In this document: piece after piece, positions 11,493-23,542 of the stretch | Numbering within the stretch: the stretch's first letter is position 1 | Layout of the letters: every line of letters starts with the position of its first letter | Assembly: GCA_028274465.1 (NCBI GenBank) | Contig: CM051458.1 | Location: 52,131,253-52,195,252, forward strand | DNA: 64,000 bases | Direction of reading: 5' to 3' | DNA from: Plantago ovata | Taxonomy: Eukaryota; Streptophyta; Magnoliopsida; Lamiales; Plantaginaceae | The notes under the pieces: model-generated | What the model was told of the DNA's origin: nothing | The model's input: only the letters and a program-made list of their open reading frames with translations | The model's database searches: none | Made by a program: the position numbers and the translations under genes

Positions 11493-12506
11493 TCACCTCT
11501 TTGTACTCAAGAACCTTAGTAGTAACGGAAGGAAGTGGCTCTGGATTGATGCGAATGTCTGTGAGTAAAGAAACAGGGGAGCTGGGGTCGTCCAGCTCCC
11601 CAGAACCGCCCCCAGCTCACTGGTCATGGGAGGCGGTTCGCCCCCCACCTTCAGGGGGGCGTCGTCTTCCAATCCTTCCTCCTCTTCAAGTTTTCGAACC
11701 TCTTCTACCTCCACACATTTTAACAAGCTGAAGTTTTCCGTAAGATGCTCAGTTACTTCAACTTCTTCAACAACTTTTGCTATACGAAGGTCATCTTCAA
11801 CTTGCTCGGCTTGTGCAATTTCATCTTCCTCTCTGATTTCTTCGACTTCAAAATACTCCTCAGATGAGCTTCCTACTTCACCTCGATCCACTTCCTTTCC
11901 GGTGATGTGAATTGGTATGACCTCATCAGATTGTGTTGAACCTCTAGCGTACTTACGGAGGACTTCTTCTGCCTCGTCGACCGTACATTCTCCCAGACCG
12001 CCGCTCAACCTATCCACTCTAAGTCGTTCCTCTTCACGAAGTCCACCAACGAAGCACCAAATCAACTCCCCATCTTCGAAATGGTGATGGGGGCACTCAC
12101 GTTTATACATCTCAAAACGTTCGTAGGCGTCACAAAACTGCTCATACTCTCCTTGCTCGAAATATTGGATCCTATCACGTAAGGCAATCGTCTCATGATA
12201 AGCCATGAACCGCGCCAAGAACTCCTCTACTACTTGGCCCCAAGTTTTCAGCGATCCTGGTTCTAACCTTGCAATCCAACGCCTCGGCTCATACCCAAGA
12301 GTAAAAGAAAATAATTTCCAGCACAATTGGTCCTTAGTAAACCCTTCTGCTGGAATTCTTTCTATTTCCTCCTCATAGGATCGAATGAAACTCCATGGGT
12401 CCATCCCTACTCCATCTTCGTACCTTGGTAAGTACCTCACCATGGACTCCGTCACCTCATACCTCCTTAACTCATCTTCTAGGTATACGGAAGATCCTCT
12501 CCTCAC
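11493..12506 (-). CDS. Divergent gag-like protein of element C
   Basis: One open frame of 337 residues. The first 160 residues resemble a Retrotrans_gag domain: DPWSFIRSYEEE, W..RLEPGSLKTWGQVVEEFLARF, and CPHHHFEDGELIWCF where the other elements have CPHHGF...FYNGL. The second half is strongly acidic (runs of Glu, for example VEVEEVRKLEEEEG). No zinc knuckle or protease motif is visible, unlike the neighbours. The carboxy-terminal part is encoded across a GGCGGTTCGCC palindromic box near 11630-11660. The frame may start slightly upstream, at about 12539. It probably binds or packages element RNA by analogy with the family; this is inference. Confidence 0.6.
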   Translation of the reverse strand: MRRGSSVYLEDELRRYEVTESMVRYLPRYEDGVGMDPWSFIRSYEEEIERIPAEGFTKDQLCWKLFSFTLGYEPRRWIARLEPGSLKTWGQVVEEFLARFMAYHETIALRDRIQYFEQGEYEQFCDAYERFEMYKRECPHHHFEDGELIWCFVGGLREEERLRVDRLSGGLGECTVDEAEEVLRKYARGSTQSDEVIPIHITGKEVDRGEVGSSSEEYFEVEEIREEDEIAQAEQVEDDLRIAKVVEEVEVTEHLTENFSLLKCVEVEEVRKLEEEEGLEDDAPLKVGGEPPPMTSELGAVLGSWTTPAPLFLYSQTFASIQSHFLPLLLRFLSTKR

Positions 12507-12821
12507 CTACGAGAATTGGGGTGTCATGGGAGCGCGCATGGACATCATACATGTATTTCTGTAGTAAGAGTAACTCAAAACTAAAAATTAGTTCTATTAG
12601 CGTAATCAAACACAATATAACCAAAAATTTCGAGAGCACAAACACGCAAGGTAACCAAGATCAGATTAGATGAATTTACTGAAGAAGATAGGAGGAAAGA
12701 AATAGGGTAAGAAAGTGAAATTTCTAAGACACAATCCAAGAGCTGTTCTGGGAATTGAATGCTGAAAATATAAAAAAGCTAAACAGAAAAAGGAGTATAG
12801 TCCCCGACAACGACGCCAATT

Positions 12822-14019
12822 TGATGAACGTTGGAATGTCGGGCTCCAATTAATCAAATAAATTCGTATTTAGCCAAAGGCAATTCACAACTACAACGAA
12901 AACCGTAGTGTAGAAGTAGAATAACCTCGAGTGTCGATCTCTAAGGACTATAACTAGCTTTATCTAATCTAACTTAAGAATATAAATCAACGGACGACTT
13001 AGCAAAGGTTTCTCTTAACAGATAATGGAGATTGGTGATAGTATGGTCATTCAAAGCATAGCAGGTTAATAATCATGCATAAATTCCTCGGTTTCGCATG
13101 GAGATCTTTGTTCAATGAATTGTCCAGTTGTGTTCCGTAATTATTCAACACTACGAAGATAGAGATTTAGATAGATCAAAGAAATAAAGCAATAACTCAG
13201 AGTATAATGCGCGATATAGACATTAGCATAATTATTAACCCTTCGCTAAGAAATCACATACTATCACCAACGAGAAGTTTAGCTACTCATAGTTGTCATG
13301 CAATCAACAAAAATCATACCACGAATGAATGAAAACATGATGAAAGATATATAAATATAAATAGAAAAACTATAAGATACAATGTTACCGAAGGTTGTCA
13401 ATCTTCGAAGAATCGCGATCTTACAAGATCCAAACTGCTAAGAAAAAGTATCTCCTAAGCTAAGAACCCCCAGAACAGACTCTGGAGAATTCCTACCTAA
13501 AACTACTGAGAAAGGTGAGAGAAAAGGTCTGGAAAAGTATGAAAAACGGAGAAACCTGAGCAACTATATATAGGTATTCGAATTGTGTGGGGCGAAGGGC
13601 CTCACACACCGGGCGACTCGCCTGGTGTGGGGCGATTCGCCCCACGTCCTGGGCGACTCGCCTAGGAGTGTTTTTCGACCCAAAACACGTTTTCGACGCG
13701 TTTTTGGATTTCTTCCCCTTTTCGGACTCGGTTTCTGCCTTCTAGTGACCTTTTAGCCTTCAGACTCGACCCCTAGACTTCAAATCCTATCCGGAATCTT
13801 TCAGATACTCCAATTAGACTTCTGGAACAGCAATTCCTTGTCTACTTCAATATAATTACCCGGAAAACCTCGTTTTTCAACCAAAACCTGTAAAATAAAA
13901 ACTAAAGGGAAACGTGACACTATTCTAATAAAATGCACTAAAATATAGCTAGATTAACATAGAGGATAGCTAAAATAGGTAAAAAGACTCAAATGAAAGT
14001 GTAAAATACACATTCATCA
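12822..14019 (-). repeat. 5' LTR of element C, with adjacent primer site
   Basis: The LTR is 1198 bp with TGATGA/TCATCA ends. The minus-strand TATA box is near 13565-13574 and the GC-rich boxes are at 13587-13664. The tRNA-Asp-type primer site lies just inside at 12801-12818. Confidence 0.92.
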
Positions 14020-14024
14020 GGACT

Positions 14025-14516
14025 AGGTCTAAACAACGTCACCCATCATAATTAAATGGTGCACTAATCCTTTTCGTTCGAGAGTATTTACACCCTAGTG
14101 TTTGCTCCATTCAACGAGGCTAAGTCCTATTTATAGATGCATGGTAGCATTGTGTGATGGTTATGACTAACTTATCTATGTCTTGTCGCCCTAGCGTCGG
14201 AATAGTTTAAGGACGTCAGTCAAACTTGGTTTGACCAAACAAGAGTTACTTGGAGTAATTGGTTTAGAGGCCTACCAGTTTATTTATTATAACGGTTCAG
14301 CCCTAGCTGGGGTTATAATAAAGTTAATGCGGATCTTGTCCACTATGATTGTATTTGATATAATTCCGTACTCTTTTATGTGGGGTCATTGAGTATGCTA
14401 AAATAGTGGGAGCTAAGTATTGCTAAAGTCCATGTATATTTAGTTGCTGATTATGATCATGAAATTTGCCTTAGTTTAATTTCATTCTTTATATTTACTT
14501 CTCTAGGTCAAGCAAA
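14025..14516 (+). other. Untranslated leader of copia element K, second part
   Basis: This continues the leader interrupted by element C and ends at the gag start codon at 14517. I see no gene or distinct motif. Confidence 0.65.
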
Positions 14517-15343
14517 ATGTCTAACCTATCCATCAAAAGCATCTTGGAGAAGCATGTTCTGACTGGGCCGAACTATCTGGATTGGATCCGGAATGTGCGT
14601 TTGGTTCTCAGGCAAGAAAAAGTTGAGTATGTGTTGGACACACCTATCCCAGTCGCACCTACTGAAGCTGTTGCACTTGAGGACTATGAACCAGCTCCCC
14701 GCAAGAAGCATGTTGATGATGCTTCCAATGTACAGTCTGTCATGCTCGCTTCCATGAGCATGGAGCTGCAGAGGCAACACGAGCATATGATGCCCTATGA
14801 GATGTTGGAGCATCTCAAGAGTCTCTTTGACTCTCAACCTAAGAGCCTCAAGTTTGACTTGCTGAAAGAGCTCTTAAGGTCCAGGCTCCAGGAAGGAGGC
14901 AACGTATTAGACCACGTTCTCAAATGATAAGTATGATTGAAAAGCTAGCATCTGTTGGCATATCATTTGAGAACAGTGTGTCTGCTGTGATTGTTCTCCA
15001 GTCACTCCCTAACTCGTTCTCGACGTTCATTGTGAACTTCAACATGAATGACAAGGAGGTGACGCTGTCGGAGCTCCACAACATGCTGAAGACTTATGGT
15101 CAGACCATAAGCAAAGGAAAGATTGTTCTCATGGTGGGATCTACTTCAAAGACCGGTCCATGGAATGGTTCCAAGAACAGGTTCAAGAAGAAGAAGAAGG
15201 CTAAGGTTGGACCGAAGCCTCAAACACTCAAGCCCAAGGGAGGGGTGCAGAAGCAGGCAAAGGTTGCGAAGGATGCCTGCCTCTATTGCAAGGCAAAGGG
15301 GCACTAGAAGAGGGACTGTGAGAAGGCTAAGGCCGATGGAGCT
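14517..15343 (+). pseudogene. gag of copia element K, broken
   Basis: The region encodes a copia-type gag (UBN2-like): it opens MSNLSIKSILEKHVL followed by GPNYLDWIRNVRLVL. Later it has a basic lysine-rich stretch and a CX2CX4HX4C zinc knuckle (CLYCKAKGH) near 15280-15325. The product would coat element RNA in virus-like particles. It follows the leader and runs into the pol region. It is broken. Confidence 0.85.
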
Positions 15344-18300
15344 TTGCATGGTGCATCTGGCTCCAAAACAGGTATATTTGTTATTGAAATTAATATGTCT
15401 ACAAATAATTCCAATTGCTGGGTATTAGATACAACATGTGGCTCACACATTTGTAATAATGTGCAGGGCCTAAGTGACAGCAGACTGGTTAGAACAGGGG
15501 AAGTCGACCTACGCGTGGGGAATGGAGCACGAGTTGTTGCTGAGCGTGTAGGAACTTATAGACTAGACTTGCCCTCGGGATTTATTTTAGAACTAAGTAA
15601 TTGTTATTTTGTTCCTTCAATCATCAGAAATATTATTTCTATTCCTATGTTAGAAATTGATGGTTTCTCATTTCGTTTTGCAAATAGTAATTGTTACATT
15701 TTGCATAATGATGTTAATTATGGGATTGCACCACTCGTGAATGGTTTATATTTACTTGATTGTAGACATAATATGTTTCATGTGCAAAACAAGAAGCCTA
15801 AATTAAGTAATGTGAAAAATCCTACCTACTTGTGGCATTGTAGACTTGGCCATATAAATGAGACGAGAATTGCACGATTAAATAAGTTGGACTATTTAAC
15901 TTCATTTGATTTCGAATCATATGGACAATGTGAATCATGTCTCAAAGGAAGGATGACCAACAACCCCTTTCTAGGAAAGGGAGTACGAGCCGAGAAGGTA
16001 CTTGAGTTGATCCATAGTGATGTATGTGGACCTTTCGCAACTCAAGCTAGGGGAGGTTATTCATACTTCATAACCTTTACTGACGACTTCTCTAGATTTG
16101 GACATGTGTATCTTATGAAGCACAAGTCCGAAGCCTTTGAGAAGTTTAAGGAGTATAGAAACGAAGTAGAAAAACAACTCGAAACAAGCATTAAGTCTCT
16201 TCGATCTGATCGTGGAGGCGAATACTTGAGTAGAGAATTCACAGATTACATAAAAGAGAATGGGATTAGATCTCAGTGGACACCTCCTGGAACACCACAA
16301 TTAAACGGTGTTTCCAAAAGGAGAAATCGAACTTTGTTAGACATGGTGAGATCCATGATGAGCTTCTCTACTCTTCCGACATTCTTATGGGGATATGCAT
16401 TACAAAACTCAATATACATTCTGAATCGCGTTCCATCAAAGTCAGTCGAAAAGACACCATATGAGTTATGGCATGGTAAGAAGCCTGTTCTCTCACACAT
16501 GCGAACCTGGGGTTGTCCAGCATATGTGAAGAAGATGCTCACTAGCAAATTGGAAACAAAAAGTGAAAAGTGTTATTTCATCGGTTATCCTAGGGAAACC
16601 AGAGGTTACTTTTTTTATTCTCGCGATGATTTCAAGATCATCGTTTCTAGGAATGCGACTTTTCTAGAAGACGACTATGTCTTCAAAGATCAAGATCGTA
16701 GTAGAATAGAATTGGAAGAAATTCAAGAACCGCGAAATAACAATGAGGTTGAAGAGTTGTCAAATGGAGTTGACAACAATTCAGTGGGAGCAGTAGGAGA
16801 TACAAATGCTAGAAGCGAAATACTGGGTAAGCTTCTTGCATCCAGTGGGAGCGCAACAATGAATGTGTCGCAACCACTAAATTCTCCTACTTCACCGGCA
16901 ATACCAGTTGTGGAAACTGACTTGCCCCCACACCAGGAACCTGTCACGGACAATGTTCCTGAGATAGCTCAGGTTGTAGGACAACCTGACAATCAAGAAC
17001 CTCAACGCAATCAGAATGTAGAGCGAGAACAAACGACAATAGTTATACCACAAAGAGTAAGGAAGGGAAGGGTTATACCTGAACAAGTAATTGCAGTACG
17101 TAGGTCGGAAAGGGAAAGAGTTCCAAAGAAAAAGGTGAGTTTACTCTTAGAGACTCATGAAGATGATGTTGTAAATTCACCTGATTTGGATGACCCTAAG
17201 ACTTACACCGAGGCAATGTCGGACATTGACTCGGAGAGGTGGCAAGAAGCCATGGAATCCGAAATAAACTCGATGTATCAGAATCAAGTTTGGAACTTGG
17301 TTGAATTGCCAGATGGGGTTAGACCTATTGGATGCAAATGGGTTTTCAAGAGCAAAATCGATGCCGATGGCAAGATACAAACCTACAAGGCTAGGTTAGT
17401 GGCAAAGGGTTATAATCAAAGACAAGGTATTGATTATGATGAGACCTTTTCGCCAGTAGCTAAAATTAAGTCTATTCGGATTTTACTTGCTATAGCTGCA
17501 TATCATGATTACGAGATTTGGCAAATGGATGTGAAAACCGCTTTCCTCAATGGAAATTTGGAAGAAGAGGTGTATATGATACAACCTGAAGGATTCACAT
17601 CCAAGTCATCTCCCAAATCAGTATGCAAGCTGCAGAGGTCCATATATGGACTGAAGCAAGCCTCTAGAAGCTGGAATATCCGCTTTGACGAAGCTGTCAA
17701 ATCGTTTGACTTTGTCAGAAGTATGGAAGATCCTTGCGTATATATAAAACGCTGCAATGAAGGAATTGTTTTCATGGTCGTATATGTCGATGACATTCTG
17801 ATCATGGGAAACAATATTCCTCTCCTACAGTCAGTAAAAGATTGGTTGTCCAGAATCTTCTCAATGAAGGATCTGGGTGAAGCCTGTTACATACTTGGCA
17901 TCAAAATCCATAGGGATAGAGCCAACAGGATGTTAGGGCTGTCACAATCCACCTATATTGACAAAGTGATTAAACGCTTTCGATTGGAAGAATCCAAGAG
18001 GGGTTTCTTACCAGCAAGTCATGGTGTTATTCTTTCGTCGAATGATAGTCCTTCGACTGAAGAAGAAATGGAACACATGAAAAGAATCCCATATGCATCT
18101 GCAATTGGATCTATCATGTATGTCATGAATTGCACCAGGCCAGATGTGGCCTTTGCGCTAAGTGTCACTTGTCGTCACCAAAAGAATCCAGATCTTAAGC
18201 ATTGGACTGCTGTTAAACGATCCTCAAGTATCTTAGACGAACTAAGGATCAATTTTTGGTGTTTGGTGGACAACCGGAGTTGATAGCATCTGGGTATGCT

Positions 18301-18768
18301 AATGCCGGTTTCCAATCTGATCTGGATGATTACAAATCACAAACTAGGTATGTGTTTGTACTCAATGGTGGGGCTGTTAGCTGGAAAAGTTGCAAGCAAG
18401 CAACTATTGCTGATTCTACGATCGAATCCGAGTACATTGCTGCATCAGAGGCTGCAAAAGAGGCCGTCTGGATGTCTGAGTTCCTCAAGGAACCAGGGGT
18501 AGTTCCAAATGTTGGACCGATAAAAGTTTACTGTGACAACACTGGGGCTGTTGCACAGGCAAAGGAACCAAGATCCACCAACAGGAACAAGCATGTACCT
18601 AGGAAATACCATGTAATTAGAGAACTGGTATCTAGAGGAGAAGTATCTATAGAACATGTCCCCACTGAAGATAATGTGGCTGACCCTTTCACCAAAGCCT
18701 TGAGCTCGGAGAAACATGTTAGACATTACGAGAACATAGGTGTTAAACAAATGGATGATTGGCTCTAG
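15344..18768 (+). pseudogene. pol of copia element K (protease, integrase, RT, RNase H), broken
   Basis: Domains appear in copia order. The protease segment starts near 15410 (NCWVLDT). The integrase zinc domain is near 15830-15935 (LWHCRLGH...CESC) and the integrase core near 16010-16230 ([17 protein letters not shown]). Reverse transcriptase runs from about 17285 to 18200, with [29 protein letters not shown] and the catalytic YVDDIL near 17783-17800. RNase H is at about 18290-18768, with DSTIESEYIA. The wording of RT and RNase H fits the Tork/Angela group of plant copia elements. This is the only polymerase in the window, and its type cannot be assumed to serve the Athila-like elements. Confidence 0.9.
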
Positions 18769-18770
18769 GC

Positions 18771-18790
18771 CAAGTGGGAGATTTAAAGTA
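18771..18790 (+). other. Polypurine tract of copia element K
   Basis: AAGTGGGAGAT lies just after the pol stop and immediately before the 3' LTR. This is the usual plant copia arrangement for plus-strand priming. Confidence 0.8.
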
Positions 18791-19641
18791 TGTATGTCCT
18801 AGAGACAACCATTTGCAAGATGATATGTACTTAGATCATAATCAGTTTATTATTATTTATATTGCATATTAATTGGCTCTACATCTTTGGATTATTTATT
18901 TGGTTGTTTTAAGATAATTCTATAAGATGTTCCCATGGACTATATGTTATTACCAAGTGTGTGAGAACTTGGATGACAGAACATAAGTCCTAAAATAGTC
19001 CCAATCGAGGTCATTGAGACTAGGGATATCAATGACGCACGTTAAAGATTGGCATGCGATCTGCATCATATTCTTAGAGGAATGTAGTGACTCTCACAAC
19101 TACGAATGACTTGGTCATTCATGATGGATGCATGGTACACCTTAGAGGGTGTTGACTGACCCACCGAGAAACCGTTTGATTAATTCTATTAATGTGTCTA
19201 TGGAAGTATCAGTGTGTAAGGTAATTAACAGTCCTTTGACTTGAGGACAATACTGACTACATGTGTGGAATAATATATCTTGACCATGACCAATGCTTGC
19301 ACTCCACTTGGGGTAGATACGACATGCGTTAGATATATTATGAAGTGCATGGGAGTAGTAGTTGAACCAAGATAGAATTCATTCCTCGCAATAGACATTG
19401 GAGAGAATACTTTACATCTCATAGTTAGGTTGATCGTTAGTCATTGGCCAATGCGTTACCATATATTCAAAATGGTGTTTGGATATGATCGAAGATCAAC
19501 TAACAAGAATGGGAAAGAAATGAATAAGTTATTGGAACAGACACGATATCAAGTTCTAGACTTATTCGAGTATTCGAGAATGAAGGGACTATATTAGCCT
19601 TACACTAAAGGTGATTTGTATATCCTTACAAACGTCCTCAT
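18791..19641 (+). repeat. 3' LTR of copia element K, left part
   Basis: The LTR begins TGTATGTCCTAGAGAC. It runs to the insertion point of element B, where CTCAT (19637-19641) is the first copy of the target duplication. The left 670 bases have no partner in the window because the matching part of the 5' LTR lies outside it. Confidence 0.85.
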
Positions 19642-21052
19642 TGATGAACGTATTTTTGACGCGTTCATCTTGTCTCTTTTACCTTCTTTTGCTATCTTCT
19701 AGCCTTGTTTTTTGGTTAGTTTTGTAGAATAGTGTCACGTTTTGTGTTTTCTGCATTTTCAGGCACTTAGGTACGAAACGGCGTTTTTGGAGCTAAAAAC
19801 GAGCCTTTTTTGATGGAAAAGATGGCCCCGTTGAAGTTCCCTAATCTCCGTGGCTTGTTCGTGAGTGTCTGAGCCTCAATAAGCATTGAGAAGGATGAGT
19901 CCAAGGCACCCGAGGGCCGTACGAGGGCAAAAAGATTGAGTTGGAAGACAAAAATCTGCCCAGGAGCCAAGCTAAGCGCCTGGAATAGTGAAGCGATCCG
20001 CTTCATTTTCCAGGAGTTTTGGCACAGCAGCCAAGCGAAGCGCTTGGAGGGCCCAAGCGCTTCGCTTTCCAAGCGCTCCGCTTGGCCTCTCCAAGCGGTC
20101 CGCTTGGTAGCGGTTACGTTTTCGGATTTTCCTTCTTTAATCTGATCTTCAGTTACTTTTTCCATACTTTGGAGCATTGGCTTCGTTTTGGCAGAGCTCC
20201 TAAGCCCCAAAACTGAGAGAAAATTCAGATTACATTGTATTTTAGATTGGATTTAAGGTTTTGGCATAGGATTGCATCCATTGTTTCATCTACGGAGAGG
20301 TTTTCATCAATACCCACCGATTAGTGACAGCTTGGTGGTAACATTGTATCATTATCTCTTGTCTAGTAGTTTGATTTGATGTATTCTATTTACAATTCAT
20401 ATGATTTGATGTCTATGTTGATGAATATGAGTAGCTAAATCCTTTGTGTTGGTGGTAGAATGTAGAATATGCATGCTATGGGCTATGTTTATGCTTACAT
20501 GAGATTGTGAGTCAATCTTGCTGCAAATTCATTCATATGATTCTTAGTTGCCTATAAAATATATTCGAATTGAGTATAGTGACAAACTCTTGGTCAATGA
20601 AAGCTATAGGATTGTATGTTAGAGATTTGCAGCATGCTAGATAAATGGTGTTAGTGACAAGCACCTCTAAAGTATTGATAGTGATCTTTTATGATGTGTG
20701 TCTTGAAAGTTACCTAGACGAGTTGCTTAGCAGACTTGATCGAAGGTTTTACGCACTGAACTTGTGAGCATATTCGTAACCCATGCATGTGTATTTGATT
20801 TCTACCACCAACCGTTTTCCAAACTTGATTACAACAATCTGATTTCTCGTTGCTTTGTTCTAAGAAAACAATTCTATTCTATAAACACTTGGACACGTTG
20901 TCTGAAATAACTAGCAAAAACCACAAACAAATCCACGTTAGGTCCCGAGAGAACGACACTCGGGGACAACTTGCCATTGCACTCTAGTTTGTGTAGTGAT
21001 AAGTGTTCTTTGGCTATTAAACAAATTTAATTGGTGAAAAACGACATCATCA
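19642..21052 (+). repeat. 5' LTR of element B
   Basis: The ends are TGATGA and CATCA. It starts with GACGCGTTCATC soon after the left end and contains a palindromic box cluster at 19974-20113. No clear TATA box is seen next to the boxes, unlike family I. Confidence 0.92.
19974..20113. repeat. CCAAGCG palindromic box cluster in the LTR of element B
   Basis: Boxes include CCAAGCG-AAG-CGCTTGG, CCAAGCG-CTC-CGCTTGG and CCAAGCG-GTC-CGCTTGG. The arms are constant and the three central bases vary. The 3' LTR has the same set at about 28214-28352. Confidence 0.92.
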
Positions 21053-21055
21053 ATT

Positions 21056-21073
21056 TGGCGCCGTTGCCGGGGA
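21056..21073 (+). other. Primer-binding site, tRNA-Asp type (element B)
   Basis: TGGCGCCGTTGCCGGGGA is a full 18-base match to the tRNA-Asp 3' end complement, three bases after the LTR. Confidence 0.92.
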
Positions 21074-21196
21074 CTTAACTCCTTTGGTTGGTGTTTTTGT
21101 TTTGTTTTTTTCAGCCAACATCTCTTCTTTGCCTTATTTCTGTCTTTTGTTTCTTTTTGACTTGGAAACTCACTACTCTTCATTTCAGGTGAGTGC

Positions 21197-23542
21197 ATGC
21201 CTAGAACCCGAACGGGTAGACCTATTATTGAACCTTTTGTAGACGAGATCGATCGTTTGTTTCAAAGTAGAAGGAGGAATTTGAATCTCGAGTTTGAAGA
21301 AGTAGCATCTAGAGCTTCCACTTCTGGTATTCGGGAAGAATCTTCTTCTTATCTTTTGGAGCCAATTCTTGAATCTGTTTTCTTGGAAGGTCAAATGGTG
21401 GAGCGGCCTATACGTACACTTACTAAGCCTACGGTTGGGGCTAGAGGACCAGCAATTGTCCTCAATGATGCCACAAGGAACTTGGAGATCAAGAATCACA
21501 TGTTCCAACAACTTCCCAAATTCTATTGGATGGCTAATGAGGACGTGATTGGGTTCTTGAATGAGCTCGAGAATTTTGTTCTCCATCTTGGGCGACCAGG
21601 AGCTGCAGTTACGGATGATGATCTCCGTTTGAAGGTCTTTTCTATGGGGCTAGGTGATCGTGCAAAGGCTTGGCTTAATACTTTGGAGGCCGGGTCTTTG
21701 ACAATATGGGATCTTTGTTTTGATAAGTTCATGGAGCGTTACTACCCCGCTTCCAAGATGATGGCTATGAAGAGCCAAATTAGCTCCTTCGAGCAGAGGT
21801 ATGATGAGGCTTTCCACGAGGCCTATGATCGATTCATGGGGTTGCATCATCGATGCCCACATCACGGGTATGATAAAGGTCAGCTTCTCCAATTCTTTTA
21901 CAATGGTTTACATCCCGAGATTCAATCTCAAGTGGAGAGTATTTGTGGAGGTAGTATGGGGGAGTTGCTTCCTTCTCAAGGTCAAGTGAAGATGGACATG
22001 ATGTACCGGAATTCCCAAAACCGGAATGTGAGGGCTCGTGTGCTCCAAAAGGAGCAAAGAGGTGAGGCCAAGGTAGTGGTAGAACAAGATGCCTTCGATG
22101 GGTTCGCCCATGAAGTGAATCAAGCTTTGAGGCAAAGCGTTCCTTCTCCTTCTACGGAAGTTTGTGGTGTGTGCAAGAACTATGGGCACCCGGCCTATTT
22201 ATGCCGTTCTGAATTTGCTAGAGAGCAATATATCACGAACGATGTCCGTCAAGAAGTGTATGCTGCTGAGGGAGAGCAAGTAGTTGGAGATGTGAACTAC
22301 GGGCAAGGGTATGGCAATACGAGGCCACAAAACCGTGGGGGACAAGGACCCCGAGGTGGGTACCAGAATCAAGGCAACCGTGGTTATCTTCATAACCCGG
22401 ATCAATATGCCTATGGGCCTAATCAAGATAGAAGTCGTCTCAGCTATGGGAACAATTGGTATGAAGGAGCACCGCCTTCTAATCATACACCTCCACCTCA
22501 GGTTGCTAGTTCGGGACCACAAGGTGGAGGGATGCTTCCTTCACCTCTTCTCTCTTCTCTCAACGATCTTGTGTTGAAGACGAATAAGTTTATGGAGCAT
22601 TATTATCGTAATGAAGCTACTAACAATCAGCGGTTTGAGAAGCTTGAGGCTAGTAGTAGCAACCTCCATAAGAAGTTGCAAGAGTTGATAGATCGGGGGG
22701 CTAGTAGAGAGCAAGGGAAGTTTCCCGGGAACACGGAGAAGGCTATGGCCATAACCGTGGTGACTGATTTGCCCGTGGAGATCACGGTTGTGAGAGACAA
22801 TGCACGAGTTGAGGTGCCAAGTTGCAAGATAACTGAAACTTGCAAGGTGAGTGAGGAGGTCGAGACTCCTAAGGTGGTTATGGAAGAGGAAGTTGTCGCA
22901 CAATCTGATGCGATAGTTGAAGAGGTGAAAGAAAACTCATCGTCTGAGGATGAGATGGTGGATATGGTGGAAGTGCCCATCCAAGAGAGCTTCGATGTTG
23001 AAATCGTCTTGGGGAAGAAGGACGGAATAGTGGCAACTCTAGACACGGGAGCGGGTGTGAATGTTATACCCTTGAACGTGTATGAAGAGTCGGGTTTGTC
23101 TGGCTTGAGACCTATGAAATGCATGTTGCAATTAGCGGATGGGTCCATGAAAAAGCCATTGGGTGTGATTGAGAACTTGGCGGTGAGGGTGGCCGGTGTA
23201 GAGGTGAAGACTAATTTCATCGTTATGCCTACATCTTCTGCTAAGCTCAAAGATGTGGTTCTCTTGGGTAGAGCCTTCATCAACAAAGTGCATATGGTCA
23301 TAGACATGTATCGCCGAACATGTCACTTTGAGGTAAATGGCAAGCAACACACGTTGCGAGCCATTGTTGATTCATGTGCTTATGTTGATACTAATGAACT
23401 TGTAGGATTTTTTGGTCCACTTTATGTTCGTCAAGATGTGCAGGGAATTGATGCTTTGAGAGGCAATTGGAGGGGGAAGTCTAGTACCCGAGGCGAAATC
23501 AATTCCGCATTAGTTGTGAAGAGTCGAGCCAACGACTTTTAA
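21197..23542 (+). CDS. Gag-protease polyprotein of element B (781 residues)
   Basis: One open frame starts MPRTRTGRPIIEPF. Residues 75-250 form an Athila/Tat-type gag: FYWMANEDVIGFL, AKAWLNTLEAGSL, CPHHGYDKGQLLQFFYNGL. A CX2CX4HX4C zinc knuckle (CGVCKNYGHPAYLC) is near residue 320, followed by a Gly/Asn/Arg/Pro-rich linker and a short helical stretch. A retropepsin domain with LDTGAGVNVIPL lies near residue 615, with DVVLLGRAF about 70 residues later. Family gag assembles RNA-containing particles and the protease cleaves it. The frame ends without polymerase, and ORF2 follows about 1 kb downstream. An acceptor-like TTTCAG lies just upstream of the ATG, so the gag leader may also be spliced. 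It is the best preserved gag in the window. Confidence 0.9.
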   Translation: MPRTRTGRPIIEPFVDEIDRLFQSRRRNLNLEFEEVASRASTSGIREESSSYLLEPILESVFLEGQMVERPIRTLTKPTVGARGPAIVLNDATRNLEIKNHMFQQLPKFYWMANEDVIGFLNELENFVLHLGRPGAAVTDDDLRLKVFSMGLGDRAKAWLNTLEAGSLTIWDLCFDKFMERYYPASKMMAMKSQISSFEQRYDEAFHEAYDRFMGLHHRCPHHGYDKGQLLQFFYNGLHPEIQSQVESICGGSMGELLPSQGQVKMDMMYRNSQNRNVRARVLQKEQRGEAKVVVEQDAFDGFAHEVNQALRQSVPSPSTEVCGVCKNYGHPAYLCRSEFAREQYITNDVRQEVYAAEGEQVVGDVNYGQGYGNTRPQNRGGQGPRGGYQNQGNRGYLHNPDQYAYGPNQDRSRLSYGNNWYEGAPPSNHTPPPQVASSGPQGGGMLPSPLLSSLNDLVLKTNKFMEHYYRNEATNNQRFEKLEASSSNLHKKLQELIDRGASREQGKFPGNTEKAMAITVVTDLPVEITVVRDNARVEVPSCKITETCKVSEEVETPKVVMEEEVVAQSDAIVEEVKENSSSEDEMVDMVEVPIQESFDVEIVLGKKDGIVATLDTGAGVNVIPLNVYEESGLSGLRPMKCMLQLADGSMKKPLGVIENLAVRVAGVEVKTNFIVMPTSSAKLKDVVLLGRAFINKVHMVIDMYRRTCHFEVNGKQHTLRAIVDSCAYVDTNELVGFFGPLYVRQDVQGIDALRGNWRGKSSTRGEINSALVVKSRANDF

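Larger units (their letters stand above)
8557..14019 (-). mobile_element. Element C: short Athila-related LTR element with a divergent gag
   Basis: The element is complete at both ends, with two LTRs of about 1200 bp and 5-bp target duplications GGACT (8552-8556 and 14020-14024). On the minus strand it carries a tRNA-Asp-type primer site, one gag-like reading frame and the family I 3' module. It has no protease, no polymerase and no ORF2. The LTRs, primer site and 3' module match elements A and D to G, but the gag frame is clearly different. By eye the LTRs differ at about 36 of 1200 sites (near 3%), or roughly 1.2 million years, slightly younger than host element K. Confidence 0.9.

Noticed and set aside
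22627-23307. Serine-rich open frame opposite gag-protease of element B
   Set aside because: It is the complementary shadow of the true gag-protease frame, and similar shadows appear opposite every gag copy.
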